Shown piece by piece: positions 41,724 to 52,447 of a DNA stretch of 56,583 bases. The DNA lies in contig CAMMTJ010000007.1 of assembly GCA_946499835.1 (NCBI GenBank), forward strand, positions 1-56,583. Reading direction: 5' to 3'. The position numbers were made by a program, and so were the translations under genes. Under the pieces are notes generated by a model. That model made no database searches. It was given only the letters and a program-made list of their open reading frames with translations, and was not told the DNA's origin. Each line of letters starts with the position of its first letter. Position 1 is the stretch's first letter. Source of the DNA: an uncultured Bacillota bacterium. Lineage in GTDB: Bacteria; Bacillota; Clostridia; Christensenellales; UBA1242.

Positions 41724-44700
41724 ATGACAAAACGAAAGAAAATAAGTTTATTGTTTTGCAGTTTGGCAATGTTGTTTGCCGGCCTCTTTTTTGTTGGATG
41801 TGGAGGAATAGACTATTCCTCTGTTTCTATTTCTTGCGATAGACAATCTTTTTCAATGGAAGTTGATGAGACCGTCAATCTCACTTTCACCATAAACAAT
41901 TTCCAAAAGGGTATGTCAAATGACATTTATATCAGTCACTCTGGCACATCTGTTTCCTATCAAACTGTTTCAGTCAAAGACAATCAAACGGTTGTTGAAG
42001 TGACTGGTGTGGGGGGCGGTCAAACCACACTTACCGCCACTTGCGAAGGACAAAAAGAAGTTTCAATTTCAATAAATGTCCTTGCAAGAAGTTCAAGTTT
42101 TGAAAATGGAGACAATTCTCTTTATGTCACAGAAACAAGGGCAATGACGCCAACGAGTGCAGACTTCAAGTTTGACACTGATGCAAGCCTTCGTGAAGTT
42201 GAGTTTTATTTCTATGGAAAAGCAAATGGACAAAGTTTGACTTTGACAGATATTCAAGATGATTCTGGCAATTTTGTCAACAAATTTGTTTCAGCATCTT
42301 TGATAAGCCAAGATGGACAAAATCACCTTATCTTCACAGATGAAAACGGAAATCTTTTCTCTATCGGTGACTTTGTTGATGGCGGAAATGAAGTTTTTGT
42401 GCCTTTTATTGATGTTTCTCTTGCAGGTGGAGAGTATGTTTTTGAGCAGGGCGAAACACCTTATGATGTTCAAATGGGTGACGATTTCACTTTTGTCGCT
42501 TATTATGCCTCAGCACCAGAGAGTGCGCTCTTTGCACAAAGAGATTTCTATGTTTTTGCAAATATTGACACAGAGAGCATTTCAACAACTTATTATTATG
42601 AAACAAATGATGGCATTCGTGTCCCAGTAGAAGATCAAAGTCAAATTTTGTTGGTGCCAAATGCAGAAAAAGCACTTGACCTCACAAGTGTTATAAGATA
42701 TAACAAAGCGATTATGGAAGTTTCTCTTCCATCTTCAAGCACCGCTCTTGATGTTGATTTCACTTTTGATGATCCATCATATTTCAATAAGGTTGAAATT
42801 TTGCCAGTGGAAGAAGGTGATAGACTTGTTTATAGAGTGGAAATCACTTCAAATTCAGATCTTGCAATTGAAAGCAATTTGAATATAAGGATTTTCTATT
42901 CTGCGATTGCTGATGTAACTGACAGCGAGGTCAGTCATACTATCACAATTCCATTGTCAAAAAAATATCAACCATCTTCAATTTCAGTAAATAATGAAAG
43001 TGGCACGCAGTCACAAACAATTTATTCATTCTATACACAATACAGCAATTTTGCTGGTTGGCAACCACTCAATCTCAACATAACTCCTATTGATGCAGAA
43101 TATGAAAATATTCAAATTTCTTTCAATCCTAAACAGGTTAATTTGAGATATAATGGTGTTATTTACAATATTGATGACCTTGTTGAAGGTGAAGAAAATG
43201 TTGTTTTAACTATTGAAGATGCCACATTGCCTCTTGCTCTTGAAATGAGAGGTTTGAGGGAAAATGGAGAGGTTACACCAGATGGCACAACGGCAAATAT
43301 CAACGTAAGTGTCAACTACAACCTTATTGATGAAGGTGAGGTAAATTATGCTATAAGATATACCGTTCGCCGTGGTGCATCAAATTTGGATGTCACAGAT
43401 GATGCTTATTCTAGCATCGTTTATGTGCCTTATTCACAAGATGTTATCACTTTTGCAGGACTTTTTGCAGATGCAAGTTTTTCAAGTGTAAGTTATGAGT
43501 ATGTGAGAGGGGACAACATTGTCAGCCTTTCATACAATTCATCTTATGATACCGTTCAAGATGAGCAATATCTTGTTTCAACTGATATTCGCACCACTGG
43601 TGTTGGCACAGGGACTTATCGTTTCACACTTGACAACGGACTGAGCAGACAAATCACCATTTGTGTGGTGGAAGAACTTGATTCTCTCTCCACACAACTT
43701 GCATCTGGAAACGATGCAGTAAGATATCTTCAACCTTTGGAAGATGGCAGTGGATCTCAAATATATATTTATAATAATAACTATGATTTCAATCAAAATG
43801 TAACATTAAATATAATTGCAAATGGAAACCCTTCTTCAACTGCAATCACTCAAATTTCACAAAGTTTGGCTGGTGGTGGCTTCACTTATGACACCTCATT
43901 TGCAGGGATGGTGACCATTGATTTGACAACAACAGGCAATGGCAATGGAGTGCTGACTCTTATTTTGCAATCACAATCGGTTGAAAACTTCAAACTAGTT
44001 ACACAAGAGACAAGATATACTTTGAATATCACATCTTATTCTTCAATTTCTGGGTTGAGACTCACAAAAAGAGCAGATGGACAGGCAGGAGATGAAGGAT
44101 ATGATGAAGGCACGAGCGCGTCATATGTTTATCTTTACACTGGCACTGACAGGGCTCAGGCAACAACGGCAGTGCTTGATATTGAACTGCGAAACAGCAC
44201 AAATTCAGGCTATCTTTTCAGAAATCCAGTGACAGACCTTTATGAAAATGCAACTTTTTCACGTGAATATGTTTATTGGAGAGTGCCTGGTGCAACATTG
44301 ACTCAAAATGGACGAGTTGTTTCTGAAATGGTTTATCTTCCAAACGGCAACAACTTGTATCAAATTTCAAACTATGCAACATTTGACACCGAAACAATGA
44401 CAATCACTTCACTCTCAAATGCTGCTCAGTTTACTCTTGTTGCTTATGTTGATCAATATTCTTTCACATATTCAGTTCAATCAAATGTGATTATCAATAA
44501 TTACATATCAGTTTCTTCACTTTCAATTACCAGTCAAGAACTTGACAACAATTCACTTTCATTTTCAAGATATAAATCTTATAAAGAAATCGTTGTTCAC
44601 TTGGCAGGAAGTGATGCGACAAACAAAGAAATTCAAGTGTCATTCACACCTGGTCGCGTGACAGGCATTGACGGTGAGCAAACCTATGTTTATATCTTTG

Positions 44701-47700
44701 GCGAAAACAACCAAGGTATTTATGTTCAACAAATTGGAAATGACGGATTGACATATCTTATCACACTTGACTCATCTGAGTTTAATCCACCAGAACTTAA
44801 AGACTCATCTGAAAGTCTTTCAGGTTCACTTCAAATAGTTGCAACTGACTGGCTTGATGATGTTGGAAATGTCAAAGATGAATACCGCACTTCTGCAATA
44901 ACAGTTGACATCAATTATCAAAACGGAACAGAAGAAAACCCATACGTTCTTGAAACAGCACAAGATGTTTTGAATATGAAAGATTCTCTTGCATCTTGGT
45001 ATTATCTTGGCACATCTATTGATATGAGTGCATACTCCTCATCTCTTCCTCTTGGAGTGTTCACAGGACATCTTATAGGAAATGATCAGGCAAGAATAAC
45101 TGGCTTGAATATTTCAAACAGCGCAAGCGTAACTAATGCTGGCGGTTTGGAAAATGGAAATTATTTTGGACTCTTCACTTATGTTGAAGCAGGGGCAAGC
45201 ATTGAAAATGTTGACTTTGTAGGGCATTTTGACATTGAAAACATCTCTTCAACCTCTTCAATTGGACTTATTGCTGGGGCAAATAAGGGCACAATCACAA
45301 ATGTCGGCATCGAAATGGACGCAAACAGCACAATTGCTCTTTCAGATTCTTTCAATGGCTCGTTGTATTTTGGTGCTTTGACTGGACAAAATCTTGGCAT
45401 GATTGCACAAGATTTCACAGCGACAACAAATACTTATGGCAACAGTGTTTCACCAAAAATCACTGTTTATGCTGGTGACTATCTCACAACAATCAGTGTA
45501 AATGATTTAAGCAGTCAAGCATCCATTTATGCAGGTGGACTTGTTGGGACTCTTGGTGCAACTGGAACAATTTCAAAGACGGCAAATCCAGATTTGACAC
45601 TTCTTGGCTATGGCAATTATATGTCTTACAACAATATCACTCTTAATATTGGCACAACACACACAAACAATTATCTTGGTGGACTTGTGGGCTACATTTA
45701 TGGCAGTGCAACTTTGACATCAAATGGCACATCGGCAGACTCTTCAATTATTGTCGGCGGTGAAATGAATGGTGTGGCAAATGTCGGCGGAGTTGTGGGA
45801 ACGATTGCTTCTGGCGCAACAATGTATGGTCTCACTTCAAGGACTTTTGTCAGAGGTTATGCAAATGTCGGCGCAATTTCTGCAAATACTCCTGCCGGAG
45901 TGACTGGTGGCTCTGCACAATTTTATGTTCAAGCGGTTGACACTGGCGTGAAGGCTGGCACGGACGCTTCAATGATCATCTTGTATAGTGGAACAGCACT
46001 TGAAGAAATTGATGATAATGACATTGCTTTTGGATCAGCATCAGAGCATGGGCTCAATATTTTCAATGACACACATCCACTTAACACATATATCACACGC
46101 GAACATATCAACATTGCAGACTCAAACAACGGCGATCCTGTTGGCGTAGAAGATCAACGATCATATTATGGTGACTTCATAGTTTTGGCAACAAATGGAG
46201 AAGGACAAAAGATTGTCAAGAGTCAAAAATTCTTTACTCTTGACAGTGCAACTCTTTATGTGAGTGCCAACACAGATGACGGATTTGCACAATTTACAAG
46301 TGACGGAACAACTTTCTCTTCTTCAATTTTCTATATGTTCTATTTCAGGGCATCTTCACTCTCTTATGCCTCAGACAATGAGCAAGAGGATCTCGCAGGA
46401 GTTCAAGCACAACTTGATTCTCTTTTCAACAGAGTTTCTTCATCAAGCAGTTTGTATCCTGTTGTTGCAAGCAGTGGAACGGTGCTCAGAAGTCAAAACA
46501 GTGACGTCCTTTCAATAGATCAAAATGGACGCATTCAAGTGAACGGCATAGGCAGGGCAGTTGTCACATCTTCAAGTGTGCTTAATGCAAATGAAACAAC
46601 ACAAATCGTGATTTATGTTGTCAATTATTTCAATCATTCAAGTGATTTGTCAGTCATTTATCCAAGTTATTCAACGACTGATGACCCTCTTGTGGATGGC
46701 AGTGAAGGTCAGGGCAGTGTGATAGATTTCACAGGCAATCAAACTGTGTATGAATATGTTAGACCAAACTATTCAAAGGGAAACATGACTGTTGCAGGTA
46801 TTGAGACTGAGGACTTTGAAATCTCTGCTGATGGCGTTATGCTTATCAACAATGTTTCAGTAAGACTGGAACAAAACACATCAGTTACTGCTAGTGTTAC
46901 AGCAGGTGGAGATGGAGCAAGCGAACTGCGTATTAGAGTCAATGGACAGACAATTTCAATTTCAAGAGGCTTTGTCAACGAAGATTCAACCTTCACTCTT
47001 TCTTTCAGCCCAAGGCTTGAAGTGACTGAAAAAGGAAAGACTTATTATGCTCCTGTAAACAATCAAATTGACGGCGTTGAACTCAACTATAAACGCGGTG
47101 CAGAGAGCATCAATGTTGGAGGCTTTGATAGTGTAAATTTCACAACTGGCGACACAGTGAAAGAGACAGTTTACATCAATTCAACGATGATAGAAAATGA
47201 GCCTTATTACCAAATCACGCGAGGGGGAGAGGTTATCCAAGGCACATTTGTCAATGGACAGGAGGTTGAAGATACCTTCTATGACACCAGACTTTTCAAT
47301 ATTTCTTTTGGCGGATCTTCTGGTGAACTTACAAATCAAGCGATACCTTTCACTTTGTCAGTAGATCAAAGTTCAAATACTTATCTTGACAGATACAATC
47401 AAAACATTTATGGCGAATACACACTCACAATTTATGCAAGCAGTGACACATCAAAACATGTGGATATTCTTCTTAAATATGAAAATGTGGGAGTAAACGC
47501 GATAATTGTTGATAACTATTCAGACTTTGCACAAATTCAAACCAACAAAAATCTTGGAGCAAGTTCTGATTATGCACATCCTGGTGTTTATGGGCTTATG
47601 ACAATAACCATTGACCCAGACACTGCTGACTTTGACTATATCACAATCAGCAACACCTCTCTTGCACAAGTTGCAGGCAATGGATCTGCTCTTTTCAGTG

Positions 47701-50700
47701 TTGTGGCAAGAAAAACAAATGTAAGCGGAACGGATGAAAATCTGTTTGACGTTACTTCAATTCAAGGTTCAACAATGGGTTCAAGTTTGACAATCACTCT
47801 TGATGACATTATTAAGGCTTATAGCAAAGAGGGATATGAAAACTTCCATGGCGTGATTTATATCCGCTATATCATAGGAACAGAAGGTGCAATTGATGGT
47901 GGTCAAGCGCAGTTCCAAGTGGCTGCATACAAAAACGGACAGGTGACTGGCACGCCAAGAACAAAGACTTTGACTTTGAGTATTCAAGACAGTGTCAACA
48001 TTTCTCTTGATGGAAAAACAGAGGCAAGTGATGGCCATTATTATGTTGCAAGAGGACTTAGATACCTTCTCAACATTGAAAGTTATGGCTATTCAAGCAA
48101 TCAAATCACAATAGCCTCACAAAATCCAGACATTGCATCAGTTGTGATTGAAAACGGAAGATATTATATTCAACTCACATCATCTGCTCTTGATTATTCA
48201 GAGGGTGATGTCACAATAGATATAACTGCAACAGCAACAAAACGAGAGGGTGATATTGAAAGAACGGTGACAGACACCATCACTCTTAATGTGCTTAACT
48301 TTGTGCTTAACTATAATATTTCAGAAAATGCCAATGCAGACATTGTCACAGGCATGGCAAACGGATCAATCAATGTGCAGATTGGAAATAAAATAACATT
48401 CTCTATTGATTTGTCTGATTATCTTGAATATGACAGCACAAACAGCGCAATCGTAAGTCGTGTGCAAAACTTCATGAACTCTCTTGCAATAGAGGGCGAG
48501 TGGGAATATTACACCAACCTCAACGAGTCAGGCGTGTCATCAGGTCAAACGATAACAACTTCAACGGCAACAAGTAGAGGAGCGCTTTCTGGAACTATTT
48601 CAAATATTTACTTTACTTCAACTGACAGGACAATTCAACCTCTTGTGACGCACACGGCAGGGACAAACTTCTATTTGTTCTCATACACAGGCTATTTCCA
48701 AATCCAAAATGGTGGTTATATATATTACGATCGTCCAGTTGGTGAAGATACAAGACCAGACACAAACAAAATTTACACTGAGTTTGCGCTCAATGTTTAC
48801 CTTTCAAGTTCTCGTCAGCATCCAATTCCAATCAACACTTATGAAGAACTGATGAATATGTATCCAAATTCATATTACATTCTTATGAACGATCTTGTCC
48901 TTGACAATGAAACCTTCCAGCCTATAAATGTAAGTTTTGCTTCATTTGATGGAAATGGCCATACGATAAGATTTGTCGGCGATTATGACTTTGGAAGCAG
49001 TTCTCAAATTGGACTCTTTGCATCTATTCCAGATGGTGCCATTGTCAAAAACTTGACTGTGACAATCTCTGGCGGAACAGTAGATCAATCATTAGGTCGT
49101 GCAACTGTCACATTTAGGACAACATCTTCTTCATTTAACATTGGACTTATTGCTGGTGAAAACTTGGGGGCAATTTCAAACTGCTATGTTTATAGTGAAG
49201 CGGTGACAAATTCACCATACACAAACTTCTTGACGGTTTCAACTTCTTCTCTTGAAGATATCGGCTATGTGGCTGGTATTGCTGGAACAAACACAGGTTC
49301 AATCACGAATTCTCGCTCAGCACTCTATGCAATCTCTTCTTACAATCTTGCAGGTGTTGTTGGAACAAATAGCGGAATTATTGCAAGTACATACTTCAAA
49401 AATGGTGTGCTGATTGGAAATTCAAGAACACAAAACTTGGCAGGATTTGCCATTGAAAACACAAGTGATGCTCAGATTTTGACTTCTTATGTTTCTGGAA
49501 CAAACAATTCAACCATGGTATATTCAGATGATACCGAGCACTATTTGCTTTCAACAACAGAAGAGGCGGGCTTTGTTTATAACAATGAGGGAACAATCAC
49601 AGATTGCTATACCAACATCAATATTCAAGGCTCATCACAAATGGCAGGATTTGTGTTCTCAAACTCTGGCGGAACAATTCGCAACTCATTCTCAACATCT
49701 ATCTTGCAAGACAGTGTGACATCATCTGCTGGTTTTGCTATGGATGACACCGAGGGAGATAATGGAACATTTGAAAACTGCTATTATCTTGCAGACAGTG
49801 ATCCAGACGATGATAAAGATACTCCTGATGGCATAAACACGGCACTCAGGCCACTGACTATCTCTGGAATTGAGGCTCTGGAAGTTGACACACGCACCTC
49901 AGAAAATGAAGTGGTTGAAGCGTATGGTTTTGATGCACTCGAAGAGAAATTTGCCGATTATGTTTATTCAAACACACCACTTGTGACAACTTCTGTATGG
50001 TTCTATTCAACAGGTGTGACATCTTCAACATTTGACAACACGATCTTCTCAAACGGCAGACTTGAACTTGTCAGCGCAAATATTATCGCATTCAGTCAAC
50101 AAGAATTTTTGAGTTCAGAAACTGATTCATCGACAGGTGATGTGACTTACACTTATCGTTACACGTCTGATGCTTACGGCTCAATCAAAAACCCAAGACT
50201 TGTCTATGATGCTCAGTCTATGGAAGATGAAATTGTTGGCAGTGCATCTGCAAGCAATGTCAACAATCAAAATATAAGAATTGTTGACACCATTGACTAT
50301 ACTGGCTTCACTGGACTTTCAAGCACTTACAGAATCACTCTCACAGGCACAGTGGAAGGAAATGGTATGACAATCAGAGGCAACACGCTTGTTTCTGGAG
50401 AGAATTTGACAAGTGCGGGTATGTTTGCACAGATTGGCCGATCTGCAACACAGGTCGGAACGGTGATGAACCTCAACTTGCAACCAAACAATGTGACATT
50501 CAACAGCACCAATTCTGTTGGTGGACTTGTAGGTATTGCAAGATATGCAAATATCTACAATGTTTCAATAACCTCAGAAAACAATCTTACAATCAACGGA
50601 AACAATTTTGTTGGTGGACTTATTGGAAGGGCAGAACTTAGTTATGACTTCAAAAACCTTTCAAGTTCAGTCAATGCAGTTGCAAACTATAAACCAACGA

Positions 50701-52217
50701 CAGACTTAACATTCACTGACAATGGTGGATCGGCAAATGAGGTTTCATATGCTGGCGGTGTTGTTGGCTATCTTGGAAGAGGAAATGCCAACGAACTATA
50801 TTCAAACAACGTTCAAAATGTCATGGGCGATAAAGCAGGATTCGTTGTTGGTGTTGTTGGAAGCAGTGCAAATGTTTCAAGAGTTTATTCTTCCGTTTCA
50901 TCAACTGCAACAATCAAAGCATATCGTTATGGCGGTATGGTTGCTGGTGAAAGCAACGGAAATATGAGTGAAGTTTCTGTCACAGGCAGTGATGTTTCAT
51001 CTGTTTCAGTATTCTCACTTGATTTCAGCATTCCTACCGCAGTTGGTGGTATCGCCGGATCCGCAAAAGGCGGAAGAATAGAGCAGGTTTATATGGGACT
51101 TGCTTTCAGTGTTGGTTCAGTTGTGACAGGCAGTGCGTCAACAACGCAGACAGTAAACTATGTTGGCGGTCTTGTTGGTCTTATTGGCTCAAACTCACTT
51201 ATTATAAGTCAAGCGGTTGTTGAGGGGGATATCTCAGCATCTGGCTCACGTCTTGGTGGTGCGATTGGAAGAAGTGAAAATGCGACAAGCGTTACGCTTG
51301 ATCAAATTGCGATAAAATCATCATCACTTGCAGTTGGTGGAGCAGACGCTGGTGCAGGAGAATATAACAGCAGTGTTTATGTCGGCGGTTTGATAGGTCA
51401 ATCTGGTGGTTATGTTGAAATAAACAACAGTTATGTCCTTGCAAATATCACTGCAAACATATATCACTATCGCATAGAAATGCATGCCTATGTTGGTGGC
51501 TTTGTTGGTGACTATGCTGCTGTGCCTACAATGTCATATTCTTATTGCACATCTTCCTTTAATGTAACTATGCAAAATATGGGTGCCAGTGGCTCAGCGG
51601 TTACCGATTTCGGCTCATGGAAAGGAGCCAACTCAAACGTGAATGGGGTGGCTATGGCATATAACCAAGATAATAAAAACATGACAGAGGTTTATTATTT
51701 TGGAAGAAGTTCTGGAGATGAAATAGTTACCGCTGATAATTATGCTGATGTCAGCAACTATGCTTCATTCAATGTTAAAGCAAACTCAACTGACATTATA
51801 GGACTGGAAGTCAACAACTTGGGACAATCGACAGTTGATTTGGCGCATGAGTTATCTTATACACCTGTCACAGACGCATCAGTTCTTAACAACATATTTA
51901 TGTATAAGCCATTCATTGAAGTTGCAAATGAAGGTGGTGAACCAAAGATCCAAACTCTAACCTATATATCAGATTTTAATGATTTGGGTGAAGTTTATAT
52001 TGTCGGCAATGATCCAGACACAGCAACTGAATTGTATGCAACGAATGATCAAGGACAAATGGTCAAATACGAAAAAGTAGGTGATCAGTGGAATATTGCA
52101 AATCCAGTTGAGATCCTTCCATCACTTTCATATGAGAGAAGTGACATTTGGGTTCTTGTTTGGGGAAGTGGCACTCCAGCCCATCTCCAATTTGAAGACA
52201 ATCTTTACTGGCTATAA
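41724..52217 (+). CDS. Giant surface lipoprotein with Ig-like and GLUG domains (3497 residues)
   Basis: A single open frame of 10.5 kb after GAGAGGCAAT. The N-terminus is a lipoprotein signal (LFFVGC, Cys26), so the protein is tethered to the outer face of the membrane. Next comes a Big2-like Ig module (SVSISCDRQSFSMEVDETVNLTF). Three GLUG beta-helix blocks follow at about 1068-1440, 2372-2680 and 2830-3260, each with a lead-in such as FDGNGHTIRF and repeated units like YAGGVVGYLG. Another Big2-like segment lies near 1575-1625. Codon use resembles the neighbours, with no frameshift. It is most likely an adhesin or stalk-like surface protein. The preceding VirB4-type ATPase gene ends 20 bp upstream and is probably cotranscribed. 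Confidence 0.88.
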   Translation: MTKRKKISLLFCSLAMLFAGLFFVGCGGIDYSSVSISCDRQSFSMEVDETVNLTFTINNFQKGMSNDIYISHSGTSVSYQTVSVKDNQTVVEVTGVGGGQTTLTATCEGQKEVSISINVLARSSSFENGDNSLYVTETRAMTPTSADFKFDTDASLREVEFYFYGKANGQSLTLTDIQDDSGNFVNKFVSASLISQDGQNHLIFTDENGNLFSIGDFVDGGNEVFVPFIDVSLAGGEYVFEQGETPYDVQMGDDFTFVAYYASAPESALFAQRDFYVFANIDTESISTTYYYETNDGIRVPVEDQSQILLVPNAEKALDLTSVIRYNKAIMEVSLPSSSTALDVDFTFDDPSYFNKVEILPVEEGDRLVYRVEITSNSDLAIESNLNIRIFYSAIADVTDSEVSHTITIPLSKKYQPSSISVNNESGTQSQTIYSFYTQYSNFAGWQPLNLNITPIDAEYENIQISFNPKQVNLRYNGVIYNIDDLVEGEENVVLTIEDATLPLALEMRGLRENGEVTPDGTTANINVSVNYNLIDEGEVNYAIRYTVRRGASNLDVTDDAYSSIVYVPYSQDVITFAGLFADASFSSVSYEYVRGDNIVSLSYNSSYDTVQDEQYLVSTDIRTTGVGTGTYRFTLDNGLSRQITICVVEELDSLSTQLASGNDAVRYLQPLEDGSGSQIYIYNNNYDFNQNVTLNIIANGNPSSTAITQISQSLAGGGFTYDTSFAGMVTIDLTTTGNGNGVLTLILQSQSVENFKLVTQETRYTLNITSYSSISGLRLTKRADGQAGDEGYDEGTSASYVYLYTGTDRAQATTAVLDIELRNSTNSGYLFRNPVTDLYENATFSREYVYWRVPGATLTQNGRVVSEMVYLPNGNNLYQISNYATFDTETMTITSLSNAAQFTLVAYVDQYSFTYSVQSNVIINNYISVSSLSITSQELDNNSLSFSRYKSYKEIVVHLAGSDATNKEIQVSFTPGRVTGIDGEQTYVYIFGENNQGIYVQQIGNDGLTYLITLDSSEFNPPELKDSSESLSGSLQIVATDWLDDVGNVKDEYRTSAITVDINYQNGTEENPYVLETAQDVLNMKDSLASWYYLGTSIDMSAYSSSLPLGVFTGHLIGNDQARITGLNISNSASVTNAGGLENGNYFGLFTYVEAGASIENVDFVGHFDIENISSTSSIGLIAGANKGTITNVGIEMDANSTIALSDSFNGSLYFGALTGQNLGMIAQDFTATTNTYGNSVSPKITVYAGDYLTTISVNDLSSQASIYAGGLVGTLGATGTISKTANPDLTLLGYGNYMSYNNITLNIGTTHTNNYLGGLVGYIYGSATLTSNGTSADSSIIVGGEMNGVANVGGVVGTIASGATMYGLTSRTFVRGYANVGAISANTPAGVTGGSAQFYVQAVDTGVKAGTDASMIILYSGTALEEIDDNDIAFGSASEHGLNIFNDTHPLNTYITREHINIADSNNGDPVGVEDQRSYYGDFIVLATNGEGQKIVKSQKFFTLDSATLYVSANTDDGFAQFTSDGTTFSSSIFYMFYFRASSLSYASDNEQEDLAGVQAQLDSLFNRVSSSSSLYPVVASSGTVLRSQNSDVLSIDQNGRIQVNGIGRAVVTSSSVLNANETTQIVIYVVNYFNHSSDLSVIYPSYSTTDDPLVDGSEGQGSVIDFTGNQTVYEYVRPNYSKGNMTVAGIETEDFEISADGVMLINNVSVRLEQNTSVTASVTAGGDGASELRIRVNGQTISISRGFVNEDSTFTLSFSPRLEVTEKGKTYYAPVNNQIDGVELNYKRGAESINVGGFDSVNFTTGDTVKETVYINSTMIENEPYYQITRGGEVIQGTFVNGQEVEDTFYDTRLFNISFGGSSGELTNQAIPFTLSVDQSSNTYLDRYNQNIYGEYTLTIYASSDTSKHVDILLKYENVGVNAIIVDNYSDFAQIQTNKNLGASSDYAHPGVYGLMTITIDPDTADFDYITISNTSLAQVAGNGSALFSVVARKTNVSGTDENLFDVTSIQGSTMGSSLTITLDDIIKAYSKEGYENFHGVIYIRYIIGTEGAIDGGQAQFQVAAYKNGQVTGTPRTKTLTLSIQDSVNISLDGKTEASDGHYYVARGLRYLLNIESYGYSSNQITIASQNPDIASVVIENGRYYIQLTSSALDYSEGDVTIDITATATKREGDIERTVTDTITLNVLNFVLNYNISENANADIVTGMANGSINVQIGNKITFSIDLSDYLEYDSTNSAIVSRVQNFMNSLAIEGEWEYYTNLNESGVSSGQTITTSTATSRGALSGTISNIYFTSTDRTIQPLVTHTAGTNFYLFSYTGYFQIQNGGYIYYDRPVGEDTRPDTNKIYTEFALNVYLSSSRQHPIPINTYEELMNMYPNSYYILMNDLVLDNETFQPINVSFASFDGNGHTIRFVGDYDFGSSSQIGLFASIPDGAIVKNLTVTISGGTVDQSLGRATVTFRTTSSSFNIGLIAGENLGAISNCYVYSEAVTNSPYTNFLTVSTSSLEDIGYVAGIAGTNTGSITNSRSALYAISSYNLAGVVGTNSGIIASTYFKNGVLIGNSRTQNLAGFAIENTSDAQILTSYVSGTNNSTMVYSDDTEHYLLSTTEEAGFVYNNEGTITDCYTNINIQGSSQMAGFVFSNSGGTIRNSFSTSILQDSVTSSAGFAMDDTEGDNGTFENCYYLADSDPDDDKDTPDGINTALRPLTISGIEALEVDTRTSENEVVEAYGFDALEEKFADYVYSNTPLVTTSVWFYSTGVTSSTFDNTIFSNGRLELVSANIIAFSQQEFLSSETDSSTGDVTYTYRYTSDAYGSIKNPRLVYDAQSMEDEIVGSASASNVNNQNIRIVDTIDYTGFTGLSSTYRITLTGTVEGNGMTIRGNTLVSGENLTSAGMFAQIGRSATQVGTVMNLNLQPNNVTFNSTNSVGGLVGIARYANIYNVSITSENNLTINGNNFVGGLIGRAELSYDFKNLSSSVNAVANYKPTTDLTFTDNGGSANEVSYAGGVVGYLGRGNANELYSNNVQNVMGDKAGFVVGVVGSSANVSRVYSSVSSTATIKAYRYGGMVAGESNGNMSEVSVTGSDVSSVSVFSLDFSIPTAVGGIAGSAKGGRIEQVYMGLAFSVGSVVTGSASTTQTVNYVGGLVGLIGSNSLIISQAVVEGDISASGSRLGGAIGRSENATSVTLDQIAIKSSSLAVGGADAGAGEYNSSVYVGGLIGQSGGYVEINNSYVLANITANIYHYRIEMHAYVGGFVGDYAAVPTMSYSYCTSSFNVTMQNMGASGSAVTDFGSWKGANSNVNGVAMAYNQDNKNMTEVYYFGRSSGDEIVTADNYADVSNYASFNVKANSTDIIGLEVNNLGQSTVDLAHELSYTPVTDASVLNNIFMYKPFIEVANEGGEPKIQTLTYISDFNDLGEVYIVGNDPDTATELYATNDQGQMVKYEKVGDQWNIANPVEILPSLSYERSDIWVLVWGSGTPAHLQFEDNLYWL

Positions 52218-52284
52218 AAAACTTTTGCCAAAAGAAAAGAATTTGATTAACTGTAAAAATTTTGGATAAAATCAATAAAAACAG

Positions 52285-52313
52285 TTGACAAATTCTTCTC
52301 TTCTTGGTATAAT
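52285..52313 (+). promoter_or_regulatory. Consensus sigma-A promoter of rpoBC
   Basis: TTGACA (52285-52290), 17-bp spacer, TATAAT (52308-52313); a perfect match. It starts a ~128-nt leader before rpoB. Confidence 0.92.
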
Positions 52314-52329
52314 GCTTGCAACTATAATA

Positions 52330-52365
52330 ATGCATTGTGAGAAAGTTTTTGAGTCGCTAACTTAA
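52330..52365 (+). other. Possible 11-codon leader peptide in the rpoB leader
   Basis: ATG at 52330 opens MHCEKVFESLT and stops at TAA, ~10 nt after the predicted transcription start and just before the attenuator-like hairpin. It has no ribosome-binding site. Could be chance. Confidence 0.25.
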
Positions 52366-52372
52366 TAATGGG

Positions 52373-52412
52373 GGATTTTTGCGCCAATTTTGTGGTGCAA
52401 AAGTCCTTTTTT
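52373..52412 (+). terminator. Terminator-like (attenuator) hairpin in the rpoB leader
   Basis: GGATTTTTGCGCCA (52373-52386) pairs with TGGTGCAAAAGTCC (52393-52406): 14 bp including two G-U pairs, a 6-nt loop and six T directly after. It lies between the promoter and rpoB. The T-run can also pair with the A-run at 52419-52425, giving a competing fold. Confidence 0.7.
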
Positions 52413-52447
52413 GCTTTCAAAAAAGTGCAAGATAAGGAGATGCTTAA

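Noticed and set aside
39046..52217. Integrated conjugative element
   Set aside because: No relaxase, integrase, coupling protein, attachment repeats or other transfer genes; core genes flank it.
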